Positions 33,386 through 42,579 of a stretch of 64,000 nt of DNA are shown here, one piece after another; the first letter of the stretch is position 1, and each line of letters starts with the position of its first letter. The translations under genes and the position numbers were made by a program. The notes under the pieces were generated by a model. That model was not told where the DNA came from, did no database searches, and worked only from the letters and a program-made list of their open reading frames with translations. Source of the stretch: Nocardia tengchongensis (GTDB lineage Bacteria > Actinomycetota > Actinomycetes > Mycobacteriales > Mycobacteriaceae); contig NZ_CP074371.1 of the NCBI RefSeq assembly GCF_018362975.1, forward strand, positions 3,472,001 through 3,536,000, written 5' to 3'.

Positions 33386-35094
33386 GTGTCCCGCAAGAGC
33401 ATTCGGCTTGCCGCAGTGGCCGGCGCAGTCGCGCTGGCCTGTACCGCTACCGGCATCGCTGTCGCCGGCCTGGTGATAATGGTCAGGGCCAGAACGAGAA
33501 CGGTCAGGGCCATAACGGTCAGGACAAGGACAAAGACAAGGGCAGGGATCGGGACGGCAAGCACGTCCTGCTGATCTCGGTCGACGGCATGCACCAGGCG
33601 GACCTGGCCTGGTACGTCAAGCAGCACCCGAATTCGGCGCTGGCGAACCTGGCCGGCAACGGCGAGCAGTACGCGAACGCGCAGACCACGAACCCGTCGG
33701 ATTCGTTCCCGGGCATGGTTGCTCAGCTCACCGGCGCGACGGCCGGCCAGTCGGGCGTCTACTACGACGACACCTTCAACCACGACCTGCTGCCCGCCGG
33801 CACCACCGACTGCGCGCACACCCCCAAGGGCGCGGAGGTCGCGATGACCGAGGCCATGGACCGCAACCAGAGCGCCCTCGACGCCGGTCAGGGCCTGGCG
33901 GGCCTGCCCGACAGCATTCTGGGCATGACCGGAAACCCGGCCACGCTGCTGAACCCGGCCGCCATGCCGGTCGACCCGGCCACCTGCAAGCCCGTGTACC
34001 CGAACCAGTATCTGCAGGTCAACTCGGTCTTCGACGTGCTGCACGCGGCCGGTAAGGTGACCGCCTGGTCGGACAAGCACCCGGCGTACTCGATCCTCGA
34101 GGGCAAGTCCGGCAACGCCATCGACGACCTGTTCACCCCGGAGATCAACTCCGATTCCCCGGTCGCGGGCAAGGACTGGACCAAGGACAACAAGGCCACC
34201 CAGCAGTACGACGGCTACAAGGTGCAGGCCGTGATCAACGAGATCGACGGCTACGACCACGGCCGTACCAAGAAGGTCGGTGAGCCGGCCATCTTCGGCG
34301 TGAACTTCCAGGCCGTCTCCACCGCGCAGAAGCTGCCGACCTCCAACGGCATGACCGGCGGCTACCAGGCCGACGGCGTGACCCCCGGACCGCTGCTGTC
34401 GGGCGCGCTGGATTACGTCGACGGCCAGCTCGGGCGCCTGCTCGGCGAGTTGAAGCCCACCGGCGCGGACAAGGACACCACGGTCATCGTCTCCGCCAAG
34501 CACGGTCAGTCGCCGACCAAGCCGGGCGATTTGACCCGTATCGACGACGCTCCGATCCTGACGGCCCTCAATGCCGCGTGGAAGGCCAAGCACCCTGAGG
34601 TCACCCACGATCTGGTCGCGTTCAGCGTGGACGACGACGCCATGCTGCTGTGGCTGAGCGACCGTTCGCAGGCCGCCGCCGATTTCGCCAAGCAGTTCCT
34701 GCTGGCGAACAACGGCACCGGTAACGACATCGGCGGAAACCCGAAGGCCTACACCAAGTCCGGTCTGACCGAGGTGCACGCCGGCGCCGCCGCCGCCGCG
34801 TACCTGGGCGCCCCGGCCGACGATCCGCGCCACCCCGACCTGGTCGGCGTCGCGCAGGTCGGCACCGTGTACACCGGCGGCAAGAGCAAGATCGCCGAGC
34901 ACGGTGGCGCGAACCCCGCGGACCGTAATGTGCCGCTGGTGGTCTTCGGTCCGGGCGCGAAGAAGGCGGTCGTGCACGAGGCCGTGCTGACCACCCAGAT
35001 CGCGCCGACCATCCTGAAGCTGACGGGTGAGAACCCGCAGAAGCTGGATGCCGCGAAGGGCAATGGCGTGAACGTGCTGCCGAACCTGGGCTGA
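33386..35094 (+). CDS. Exported type I phosphodiesterase/nucleotide pyrophosphatase-like protein, frameshifted near N terminus
   Basis: GTG 33386 (GAGGAG upstream) opens a signal peptide, MSRKSIRLAAVAGAVALACT ending ATGIAVAG. About 30 codons in, at GGCCTGGTGATAATGG (33467-33482), the frame breaks: one missing base separates it from the main frame, which continues GDNGQGQNENGQGHNGQDKD, KHVLLISVDGMHQADL. The mature part (about 540 residues) is an alkaline-phosphatase-superfamily hydrolase: metal ligands in SVDGM, candidate nucleophile in TNPSDSFPGM, VIVSAKHGQS and KIAEHGG late. Probably acts on phosphodiesters outside the cell. The break would stop secretion if real; a sequencing error is likely. 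Confidence 0.82.
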
Positions 35095-35110
35095 TGTCCC
35101 ATTGAGGCCG

Positions 35111-35143
35111 AAACGGCCCGCCGGTTCTCCGGCGGGCCGTTTT
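35111..35143 (+). terminator. Rho-independent terminator of phosphodiesterase gene
   Basis: Fourteen-base arms 35111-35124 and 35129-35142 with a TTCT loop and TTT tail. Confidence 0.92.
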
Positions 35144-35418
35144 CCGTGTGCCCGGCCCGAATTGGACGGCAGGGCAAAGACTCCGCTTCCGGGTTGCGGG
35201 GTTCGAAGCATGTGCTTCGCGGATTGGATGGTGGCCGCGTGGTTCTCGGCGATTTATTCGCTAATCGGGCGGGTTCACGGCCGGTGTGCGGGACCGGCGG
35301 TGGCATCGAAACCAAACGGTCCAAAACGGTCGTGTGAATTAGCGATATTTCATATGCTCTGGCCCGCGGAGTGGACCGACCGCGCCCGCTCCGACAACCT
35401 GGATAAGAGGGACAGTTT
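35144..35418. other. Intergenic, no gene seen
   Basis: Roughly 275 bases. A tandem AAACGGTCC/AAAACGGTC repeat lies near 35315-35335; otherwise nothing stands out. Confidence 0.4.
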
Positions 35419-35679
35419 ATGAAACGAACGATTCTTGTGGGTATCGCGTCCTGCGCTCTGCTCGGGGCCGGCATCGGAACCGCTGCGGCGGACGGGATCC
35501 CGCTCACCACCCCCGTGGATCTGCCCGTCAGCTCCGGTTCGGCCTCGGAACTGGGCAACGCGATCGGCACGGGGTCGGTGGATCTCACCGCTCTGGGCGC
35601 GGGGCTCGGCAGCGCGTTCGGCGGCGGGTACGCCAACGGCGTCCTCAGCACCCTCTCGGCCGGAATTTCCTCGCACTAG
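35419..35679 (+). CDS. Small secreted Gly/Ser/Leu-rich protein
   Basis: 86 residues from ATG 35419, with GAGGGACAG upstream. Signal peptide MKRTILVGIASCALLGAGIG, cleavage after TAAA. The mature 60 residues have no cysteine and read SGSASELGNAIGTGSVDLTA then GLGSAFGGGYANG. Resembles small exported proteins of unknown role common in Nocardia and relatives. Confidence 0.7.
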   Translation: MKRTILVGIASCALLGAGIGTAAADGIPLTTPVDLPVSSGSASELGNAIGTGSVDLTALGAGLGSAFGGGYANGVLSTLSAGISSH

Positions 35680-35691
35680 CGGCGGAACCCA

Positions 35692-35736
35692 CGACGGCGG
35701 TCGCCGGGCGGACCCCCCGCCCGGAGACCGCCGTCG
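35692..35736. terminator. Hairpin, probable terminator
   Basis: CGACGGCGGTC pairs with GACCGCCGTCG, enclosing a second GCCGGGCGG/CCGCCCGG-like stem. It lacks a clear T-run, so function is likely but not certain. Confidence 0.6.
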
Positions 35737-35858
35737 CGTGTCGTTCGTTGCCCTCGAGAACGCGACGTGGATCTCACATGCGGGTAGCCGAGGATTGTGC
35801 GACTTCGGGGCTGGATAGCATCGAGGGCACGTGCAGATCGAGGAAACCCCGAGGACTT

Positions 35859-37325
35859 GTGTTGACTACCGACCATCTTGACCGCTGGAACGCTCACGAG
35901 GCTGCGGCGGAGGCGATGATTCCGATCATCGGCAGCTTGTATCGGGACAAGGGGGTGACGATTCTGCTGCACAGCCGGTCGCTGGTGAACAAGTCGGTGA
36001 TCAGCATCCTGCGGACCCACCGGTTCGCGCGGCAGATCGAGGGCGAGGAACTGTCGATCGACGAGACGCTGCCCTTCCTGGAGGCGCTGCGCTCGCTCGA
36101 CCTGGGCCCCAGCAAGATCGACCTGGGCCGCCTGGTGATGGCCTACCGCGCCGACGAGCGCGGCCTTTCGGTTCCCGAGTTCACCGCCGACGTGCTCGCC
36201 GACGTGATCGCCGGCAACAAGGCCGCGGCGCAGGGCCCGCGCGATGTGGTGCTGTACGGCTTCGGCCGCATCGGCCGGCTGGTGTCGCGACTGCTCATCG
36301 AGAAGGTCGGCTCCGGCAACGGACTCGTGCTACGTGCCGTCGTGGTCCGCAAGGGCGGCGAGGACGACCTGGTCAAGCGGGCGTCGCTGCTGCGCCGCGA
36401 CTCGGTGCACGGCCAGTTCAACGGCACCATCAAGGTCGACGCCGAGAACAGCACGATCATCGCCAACGGCAATGCCATCAAGTTCATCTACAGCAACGAC
36501 CCGACCTCGATCGACTACACCGAGTACGGGATCGACAACGCGATTCTGATCGACAACACCGGTAAGTGGCGTGACCGCGCGGGCCTCGAGCAGCACCTGC
36601 GTCCGGGCATCTCGAAGGTCGTGCTGACCGCGCCCGGCAAGGGCGACGTCCCGAACATCGTGCACGGCGTCAACCACCGCGAACTGGACCTGTCGCAGAC
36701 GATCTACTCCTGCGCGTCCTGCACCACCAACGCGATCGTCCCGCCGCTGAAGGCGATGGAGGACGAGTTCGGCATCGTGCGTGGCCATGTGGAGACGGTG
36801 CACTCGTTCACCAATGACCAGAACCTGCTGGACAACTACCACAGTGCCGACCGCCGTGGCCGTTCCGCGCCGTTCAACCTGGTGCTGACCGAGACCGGCG
36901 CGCAGTCCGCGGTCAAGAAGGCCATGCCGGACTTCCAGGCCAAGATCACCGGCAGCTCGATTCGCGTTCCCACCCCGGATGTTTCGGTCGCGATCCTGAA
37001 CCTGCAGCTGAAGCGCCCGACCAGCAAGGACGAGGTGCTCGAGTACCTGCGCGAGATGTCGCTGTCGGGTCCGTTGAGCCGCAACCTCGATTTCACCGCG
37101 GCCACCGACGTGGTCTCGAGTGACTTCATCGGTTCGCGGGCCGCGTCGATCGTGGACGCCAACGCGACCATCGTCGACGGCGACACCGCGATCCTCTACC
37201 TCTGGTACGACAACGAGTTCGGTTACTCGTGCCAGGTCGTGCGGACCGTGCAGTACATCTCGGGTATCGAGTACCCGACCTACCCGCGCCTGGGTGCGGA
37301 GAGCCCCGCGGTCGCGGCGGTCTAG
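35859..37325 (+). CDS. gap: Glyceraldehyde-3-phosphate dehydrogenase, long form
   Basis: About 488 residues if GTG 35859 (or TTG 35862, with GAGGA before it) is the start; the upstream frame is open but lacks protein character. NAD-binding motif VVLYGFGRIGRLVSRLL lies near residue 129, after an N-terminal helical domain of about 125 residues not found in ordinary GAPDH. Catalytic cysteine in YSCASCTTNAIVPPLKAMED and YLWYDNEFGYSCQVV near the end. Members of this long class occur beside the classical gap in actinobacteria and may be specialised. Cytosolic. Confidence 0.9.
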   Translation: MLTTDHLDRWNAHEAAAEAMIPIIGSLYRDKGVTILLHSRSLVNKSVISILRTHRFARQIEGEELSIDETLPFLEALRSLDLGPSKIDLGRLVMAYRADERGLSVPEFTADVLADVIAGNKAAAQGPRDVVLYGFGRIGRLVSRLLIEKVGSGNGLVLRAVVVRKGGEDDLVKRASLLRRDSVHGQFNGTIKVDAENSTIIANGNAIKFIYSNDPTSIDYTEYGIDNAILIDNTGKWRDRAGLEQHLRPGISKVVLTAPGKGDVPNIVHGVNHRELDLSQTIYSCASCTTNAIVPPLKAMEDEFGIVRGHVETVHSFTNDQNLLDNYHSADRRGRSAPFNLVLTETGAQSAVKKAMPDFQAKITGSSIRVPTPDVSVAILNLQLKRPTSKDEVLEYLREMSLSGPLSRNLDFTAATDVVSSDFIGSRAASIVDANATIVDGDTAILYLWYDNEFGYSCQVVRTVQYISGIEYPTYPRLGAESPAVAAV

Positions 37326-37338
37326 TCTCCCCGATGTG

Positions 37339-37379
37339 AACGAAGGGCCCCGGCAGTGTGACTGCCGGGGCCCTTCGTT
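37339..37379. terminator. Bidirectional terminator between gap and membrane-protein gene
   Basis: Eighteen-base arms 37339-37356 and 37362-37379, AACGAAGGGCCCCGGCAG and its complement, loop TGTGA. Confidence 0.92.
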
Positions 37380-37388
37380 GTGAGCGGT

Positions 37389-38129
37389 CTAGCTCGCGGG
37401 TGTGACCGGCTGCCAGCACACCACGCGGGCGGGCTGCGGGGTGACGGTCGCGCCGGCGGGCATGGCGCACTGGTTGGTGTCGGTGGTGCCGTCGAAGCGG
37501 CCGCCGATCTGGACGGTGATGGCCGTGCCGTTCTTGGCCGCGCAGTCGATCGGGGCGATCTGGTTGACGTCGGGCTGCATGCTGTAGCAGCTGCCGACCT
37601 TCACGTTGGGCGCGAAGCACAGCGAGTTGTTGCCGTTGGTGAGCACGAAGTAGCCGGCGTCGCGCAGCTTGCCGTCGGGGCAGGTGGCGCCGTTCTTCAC
37701 CGACGCGGCCAGCTCGTAGACGGCGGCGTTGTCCTCGCAGGCGGTCGGCTTGATCTTGCCGATCTGGGCGCCGCGGTAGTCGGTGGCGGTCACGCAATTG
37801 CCCACGGCCAGTTCGGGATCCTTGGTGGTGATCGTCCCGGACTTGGTGAGGCCGGCGACCAGTCCGAGCGCCAGGACCAGCACGCCGGCGACGGCGACGA
37901 TGGTGCCCGTGTGCTTGGGCAGCCCGGAGGTGGGAGCCTCGGTGGGGATCTTGTCCGAGTCCGCGCTCGCGGCGGGGGCCGTCTTCGACCGATTGCGCAG
38001 GACGAGCCCCACGATCAGCAGCACGACGCCGGCCGCCGGGATCAGGAGACTGCCGGCGGAGAAGCCGGAGGAGTCGGCCGAGTCTCCGGCCGCAAGGATC
38101 GCGGTCGACCCGATTTGCCCAATGAACAC
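37389..38129 (-). CDS. Two-helix membrane protein with cysteine-rich outer domain
   Basis: 246 residues from ATG 38129. Helix 1 SLLIPAAGVVLLIVGLVLRN and helix 2 TGTIVAVAGVLVLALGLVAG are joined by a short Pro/Ser loop. The exterior domain has seven cysteines (NCVTA, TACED, TCPDG, SLCFAP, SCYSM, DCAAK, QCAMP, VVCWQP) spaced like a septum-formation/LppU-like fold. No catalytic residues. Envelope protein; role unknown. Confidence 0.7.
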   Translation of the reverse strand: MFIGQIGSTAILAAGDSADSSGFSAGSLLIPAAGVVLLIVGLVLRNRSKTAPAASADSDKIPTEAPTSGLPKHTGTIVAVAGVLVLALGLVAGLTKSGTITTKDPELAVGNCVTATDYRGAQIGKIKPTACEDNAAVYELAASVKNGATCPDGKLRDAGYFVLTNGNNSLCFAPNVKVGSCYSMQPDVNQIAPIDCAAKNGTAITVQIGGRFDGTTDTNQCAMPAGATVTPQPARVVCWQPVTPAS

Positions 38130-38309
38130 TGTGTTTCAATCCTTCCGGTCCGGTGACGGACTCGGCAGGAAAGTACCTCGAGTGGGGTACCGGCCGGGCT
38201 GTTTTTAAACGAAGTTGTTTCCGATTTTTTCGGAGTGCGCTCACTCCGGAGTCGATCTGCCCGTCGCGCCGGTGCGGGACCGCCCGGTGGCGGCCCCGCG
38301 TCCACGTCG

Positions 38310-38795
38310 TCAGTGGCAGTCGTGCTTGAACGGCAGCCGCTCCGACCAGCGCTGCGAGTTCGGGTCGTAGGCCTGGATGTAGGAGTCGTCGCCCCCGGTG
38401 CAGGCCTCGTGGAAGCCGGACTTCGGATCCCACATAGTGGTCTGGTAGCCGAACGAGGCACCCGCGGTGGTCACGCACACGACGTCCCCGGTGTAGGCCT
38501 CACGCCAAACGAAGCCGTTCACACAGGTATTGGGCCCGTACGCGCCGCCACCCGCGCGCCGCGACGCCGCGGCGGCATTGTCGGCGCGGGCCTGATCCCG
38601 GGTGCCGGGGCTGACACAGACGTGGTCGGCGGCGTTGGCCTCACGCCACACATAGCCTTCCTGGCAGGTGTCGGGCCCGTAGTCGCCGCCCGCATTGGCG
38701 ACGGTCAGGCTGCCGAACAGTCCGAAACTGGCGGTACCGACGACGGTCGCTGCGAGCACGGCGCGGGCGGCGATACGGGCGTGGGTGGCGACCAT
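38310..38795 (-). CDS. Secreted protein with two YGPxTC-x-G-VWREA repeats
   Basis: 161 residues from ATG 38795 (GAAGGA upstream). Signal peptide about residues 1-35, ending TVANA. Two tandem units: GGDYGPDTCQEGYVWREANA with HVCV, and GGAYGPNTCVNGFVWREAYT with VVCV. Each holds two cysteines and W-R-E-A, then a C-terminal domain with CTGGDDSYIQ. The repeat is common in secreted actinobacterial proteins of unknown function and may be a carbohydrate- or surface-binding module. Confidence 0.75.
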   Translation of the reverse strand: MVATHARIAARAVLAATVVGTASFGLFGSLTVANAGGDYGPDTCQEGYVWREANAADHVCVSPGTRDQARADNAAAASRRAGGGAYGPNTCVNGFVWREAYTGDVVCVTTAGASFGYQTTMWDPKSGFHEACTGGDDSYIQAYDPNSQRWSERLPFKHDCH

Positions 38796-38874
38796 CGGTG
38801 CGAATTCCTTCGAATCAGGGGGATCGGGTGCACCGAGCATGAGGTTCGCCACTAACGAACAACCAACGAGAACC

Positions 38875-39471
38875 TCACTGCCGGGAACGGCCGGTCGCGA
38901 ACAACAGCAGCGTGGCGATCGGAGCCTCGATCGGATCGCCGGTGCCCGCACTCCACTCGGTATCGGTCGCGGTGAGCCGATGACCGGCGAGGGTCCGGCG
39001 AATCCCGAAGGTGCCCGCCGCGCAGATCCGGTCGAGGGCGACCCGGACCGCGCCGACCGGCATCTCCCGTGTAATGCCCAGCGGGATGGCGATGTCCTGG
39101 CCGTGCACGAGCAGGTCCATGAGACGGTCGGCGGGTGTGGTGCCCAGCGTGGTCTTGCGTAGCGGCACCGTGGCCCGCAAGTGAGCGAGGAGTTCCGCGG
39201 TGGTCGTCGACTTCGCGTGTCGGATGGCGGTGTCGCGGATCATGCCGTGCAGATTGCCTCTGGCGCGGACCAGGCCGACCAGGATCGCTGCGGTGCTCGG
39301 CTGTGCGGAAAGCACGACATGGGCGACGACATCGCGGTTTCGCCAGTTCTCGCACAGGGATTCCTGATTCCACTGCGTCTCCGACAGGGCGCTCACCATG
39401 TCGTGCAGGCTGTTTCGTTCGGCGGCCACCGCGTGCCAGATCTGTTCGGTGGTCAGGGTGCTGGTTGTCAT
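38875..39471 (-). CDS. Maleylpyruvate isomerase-family/DinB-fold protein (mycothiol-dependent type)
   Basis: 198 residues from ATG 39471. IWHAVAAERNSLHDMVSALS, SLCENWRNRDVVAHVVLSAQ with the metal-ligand His of this fold, and the late DLLVHGQDIAIPLG (second His/Asp). The family (TIGR03083-like) binds divalent metal and often uses mycothiol. Divergent from a MerR-type regulator across a 23-base dyad, so it is probably that regulator's target. Likely detoxification. Confidence 0.87.
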   Translation of the reverse strand: MTTSTLTTEQIWHAVAAERNSLHDMVSALSETQWNQESLCENWRNRDVVAHVVLSAQPSTAAILVGLVRARGNLHGMIRDTAIRHAKSTTTAELLAHLRATVPLRKTTLGTTPADRLMDLLVHGQDIAIPLGITREMPVGAVRVALDRICAAGTFGIRRTLAGHRLTATDTEWSAGTGDPIEAPIATLLLFATGRSRQ

Positions 39472-39484
39472 TCCAGTACCGTAG

Positions 39485-39507
39485 GAACTCCACCGGGGTG
39501 GAGGTTC
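39485..39507. promoter_or_regulatory. MerR-type operator between the divergent pair
   Basis: Near-perfect dyad GAACTCCACC-GG-GGTGGAGGTTC centred on 39495, between the two divergent starts. It fits the long symmetric spacer bound by MerR regulators. Confidence 0.72.
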
Positions 39508-39515
39508 AAGCGAAC

Positions 39516-40436
39516 GTGACCCACGACACACGGCTGATCGGCATCGGGGAGTTGGCGCGGTTGTCCGGCGTGCCGGTCCGGACCATCCGGTTCTATTGCG
39601 ACGAAGGGGTATTGGCCGCGCGGCGTAGCACGGGCGGGCATCGGATGTTCGAGGCCGGGACCGCGCTCGAACGGTTGTTGCTGGTACGCCGGTTACGGGC
39701 GGTCGGGATGGGGCTCGCGGCGATCGTGCGGGTGGCGAATGGACTGTGCAGCGTCGGGGACGCGGTACTCGCCGAACGGCGGGCCGTGGACGAGGAGCTG
39801 GCCGCGTTGAAATGGCGGCAGGCGGCGTTGATCGCCGTCGAGCAGGCCCCGCCCGGGGAGCGGGCGGCGCGGCTGGAACTGGTTGCGGTGGTGCCGGATC
39901 GGGGTCGCGCGAAGGATGCGGTGATCGGATTCTGGCGGCAGGTGCTCGATCCGCTGCCGAGCGATGCGTTCGACGCGTTCGTCGCGATGAATGTGCCAGG
40001 GCTGAGCGGCGATCCGAGCCCCGAGGATCTGGTGGCGTTCGCCGGATTGGCTGCCGCGGTCGGGGATCCGGGCCTGTATCAGGCGGTTTCGCGGCAGTTG
40101 TGGCGGTCGGATCGCGGTCGGATCGTGCACCGGCGGGCGCTGCTGGAGGGGGTCGCCGAGGCGTGTGAGGCAGCGGGGGTGCTGATACTGGCGAACCGGT
40201 CGCCGGGGCCGGGGCCCGAACTCGACCGGTTCGTCGATGCGCACGCGGGCGCGCGTGGTTTGCGCGACTGCGCCGGGTTCCGGCGTCTACTGCTCTCCGG
40301 TGGGATCGATTCCGACGAGCGGGTTCAGCGCTACTGGAGGCTGACCGGCGAGGTGATGGGCGCGCTGACGACGGGCGCCGCGCAGCAGTGGCTGCACGGC
40401 GCGCTCGCACGATCGGTGAGTGGCGGGCACGGGTAG
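39516..40436 (+). CDS. MerR-family regulator with long C-terminal effector domain
   Basis: 306 residues from GTG 39516 (an in-frame GTG at 39498 lies inside the operator). DNA-binding part LIGIGELARLSGVPVRTIRF, YCDEGVLAARRSTGGHRMF. The remaining 230 residues form a helical domain unlike metal-sensing MerRs, with VIGFWRQVLDPLPSDAFDAF. Such extended forms usually bind small drugs or lipids. Probably controls itself and the divergent DinB-fold gene. Confidence 0.82.
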   Translation: MTHDTRLIGIGELARLSGVPVRTIRFYCDEGVLAARRSTGGHRMFEAGTALERLLLVRRLRAVGMGLAAIVRVANGLCSVGDAVLAERRAVDEELAALKWRQAALIAVEQAPPGERAARLELVAVVPDRGRAKDAVIGFWRQVLDPLPSDAFDAFVAMNVPGLSGDPSPEDLVAFAGLAAAVGDPGLYQAVSRQLWRSDRGRIVHRRALLEGVAEACEAAGVLILANRSPGPGPELDRFVDAHAGARGLRDCAGFRRLLLSGGIDSDERVQRYWRLTGEVMGALTTGAAQQWLHGALARSVSGGHG

Positions 40437-40461
40437 ATCTGCCCGCCGGAACCGCTGTGTA

Positions 40462-41382
40462 TCAGGGAGTTTCGCCCGCCGTGTCCGCGAGCCAGTTCCG
40501 CAGCCAGACGGTGGCGGTGGTCCCGTTGCTGTCGACGACGTAGCGCGGATAGGACTGGTGCACGCCCGAGGCCAGGAAGTCCTGCACCTGCTTCATCCAC
40601 TGCTTGCTCGCCGGATTGTCGCCGGGGGCGGACAGAATGGCGGTGCCGCCCTGGACCAGGGCCTCGTTGAGGATCGACTGGAAGGTCAGCGCGTAGCTGG
40701 GGATCTGCACCGGATCCTGCGCGGTGAGCTGGGTGAGCAGCCCGGCCGAGCGGCCCGCCAGGTCGTCCATCGGGACCGAGCAGTAGAGGTCGCCGGCCGC
40801 GCAGAAGGTGCGGACCCTGGGGCTGAGCCAGCCGAAGCCGCCCGCGCGCGCTCCGCCCGCGCCGGTGCCGGCGACGTGCGGACCGACCAGGGCGTCGGTG
40901 GGGGAGCGGCGCGGGTCGGAGACCAGGCCGACGGCGGCCACGCGGTCGGGCGGGATCACGCCGAGCCCGGTGCCGATCTCGGAGGCCAGATCGCCCGCGG
41001 CGTCGGCGCCCTGGCTGTAGCCGATCAGGGCGAAACGTGTTGCGCCGCAGCGGGCGGCCATGCCGGAGATCAGACCCCGGGCCGCGGTGACCGCCTCGTG
41101 CTTGGAGCGTCCGTAGACCTCGCCGTCCCAGGGGAAGGCGGTGGCCGGGTAGCTCACGTAGTCGGTGCGCACGTTGCCGGGCAGGCCGCGGGTGACCTGC
41201 GCGAGCATGCCCTGTTTCGGGTCGTCGACGGAGGTTTCCCAGGTGCCGGGTACGGCGATGATATTGAGGTTCGGGCAGTCCGCGGGCGTTGCCTGTGCGC
41301 CGGGTAGGCCGGTGGCCGTGAGGATTCCGGCCGCGGCCGCGACCGCCGCGAGCGCGCTGCTCGCCGTTCGGAAGATTCGCAT
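40462..41382 (-). CDS. Cutinase-family secreted esterase (CULP-like)
   Basis: 306 residues from ATG 41382. Signal peptide MRIFRTASSALAAVAAAAGI, cut after AQA. Nucleophile in RFALIGYSQGADAAGDLASE, Asp in CAAGDLYCSVPMDDL, His in ASGVHQSYPRYVV: the full cutinase triad. Disulfide cysteines present (DCPN, ARCGA, TFCAAGDLYC). Acts outside the cell on lipid or polymer esters. A second esterase gene lies at 29.5 kb. Confidence 0.9.
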   Translation of the reverse strand: MRIFRTASSALAAVAAAAGILTATGLPGAQATPADCPNLNIIAVPGTWETSVDDPKQGMLAQVTRGLPGNVRTDYVSYPATAFPWDGEVYGRSKHEAVTAARGLISGMAARCGATRFALIGYSQGADAAGDLASEIGTGLGVIPPDRVAAVGLVSDPRRSPTDALVGPHVAGTGAGGARAGGFGWLSPRVRTFCAAGDLYCSVPMDDLAGRSAGLLTQLTAQDPVQIPSYALTFQSILNEALVQGGTAILSAPGDNPASKQWMKQVQDFLASGVHQSYPRYVVDSNGTTATVWLRNWLADTAGETP

Positions 41383-41796
41383 TGTTCGAAAGGACAAGGT
41401 CCAACCCCTTGTTCGGATCGTTCGGACGACTTCACCACCGCAGGGCCGTGCCGGGGGCCGGCACGTCGTGCAGAACATACCAAAGGGAGGGGCTCGTTTT
41501 GATACGGATTGTGCTTGAAACGCCGAGAATCGGACGTATCGGATATTCGGCCCTGTTCTCGTCCTCGAGTGATAGGCGCGATGCAAAGTTGTGAATTCCA
41601 TTGCGCCGCGCGGACTCCGATCATGACAATTCGCGGCGCGATAGCCGATTCGGCATTGCTATCAATCGACGCGCCGTCCCGCCAACGGGACTCGGGCCCG
41701 ATTATGTGCGAGTATCCCTACTCGGGAGTAGTACTGGCGGTGATCGCGGATACAGAACCGACGATTCGCTGCCGGGTCAGAAGGGAACCGGCGGAT
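41383..41796. other. Divergent promoter region, no gene seen
   Basis: About 410 bases between the cutinase gene (minus) and the helix-turn-helix gene (plus). AT content rises around 41500-41640. No clear operator or RNA structure. Confidence 0.4.
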
Positions 41797-42579
41797 ATGA
41801 GTATCCGGGTGACGAATATCGGGGAACATCACGACCTCGCGCTGCCCACATTCGGTGATGTGTTGCGGCGGCTGCGCGAGGAACGAAGACTATCCCGGGA
41901 ACGGCTCGCGTTCTCGGCCGGCGTCAGCGCCAGTTATGTGACGCAGTTGGAGAAGGGCGGGAAAGGCAAACCCACCCAGGCGGTCGTCGATGCCCTCATG
42001 CGGTGCATGAACCAGCGGAATCCGTTGTCGGACACCGAGCGCAGATATCTCTACGATTTGGCCGGTCTGACGGGCAGCGGATATCCGACGGTCGACGAGC
42101 TGAAGAAGTCGATCAGCGCCGATGTGCTGCGCATGCTCGTCATGTATCGGCCGCGGATGGCGGCCCTCTATGACACCCGCGGCAATGTGCTGGCCGGGAA
42201 CATCGAATGGGCGCAGGCGTTTCCGGGGTTGTCCGAGAGTGGGAATCTGTATCGGTGGATGTTCGCCGATCCCGTCGCCCAGCAGGTGATGCCGGATTGG
42301 GAAATCGATGTCCGGCAGTCGGTTTCGTGGTTGCGCGGAGTCGTGGGATCGCTCGCGGATCCCACGGTGTTCGGCGCGCTGATGCGTGAACTCGGCGAAT
42401 TCGAGGAATTCCGGCGGCTCTGGGCGACCGGCGAAGTCGGATACGCGCCGCCCGTGCGCACCATGCGGCTGCGGGATCGGGACACGGGCGAGCTGAAGAC
42501 GTACCGGATTCAGATGGGCATGCTGGATTCGGCCAACTACCCGGGCCACATCGTGGCGACGGTCGGGCTGCCTAGCTGA
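41797..42579 (+). CDS. XRE-type regulator with MmyB-like ligand domain
   Basis: 260 residues from ATG 41797 (AAGGGA upstream). N-terminal helix-turn-helix FGDVLRRLREERRLSRERLA then FSAGVSASYVTQLEKG. The rest is the MmyB-like PAS-type domain: MYRPRMAALYDTRGNVLAGN, YRWMFADPVAQQVMPDWE and PVRTMRLRDRDTGELKTYRI. This family binds fatty acids or related lipids. A paralogue is at 46897-47700. The adjacent cutinase is a plausible target. Confidence 0.88.
   Translation: MSIRVTNIGEHHDLALPTFGDVLRRLREERRLSRERLAFSAGVSASYVTQLEKGGKGKPTQAVVDALMRCMNQRNPLSDTERRYLYDLAGLTGSGYPTVDELKKSISADVLRMLVMYRPRMAALYDTRGNVLAGNIEWAQAFPGLSESGNLYRWMFADPVAQQVMPDWEIDVRQSVSWLRGVVGSLADPTVFGALMRELGEFEEFRRLWATGEVGYAPPVRTMRLRDRDTGELKTYRIQMGMLDSANYPGHIVATVGLPS

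Noticed and set aside
27313..35211. Other very long minus-strand frames opposite the M3 peptidase, the thiolase and the phosphodiesterase genes
   Set aside because: Same antisense effect. The plus-strand products have clear motifs and ribosome sites.
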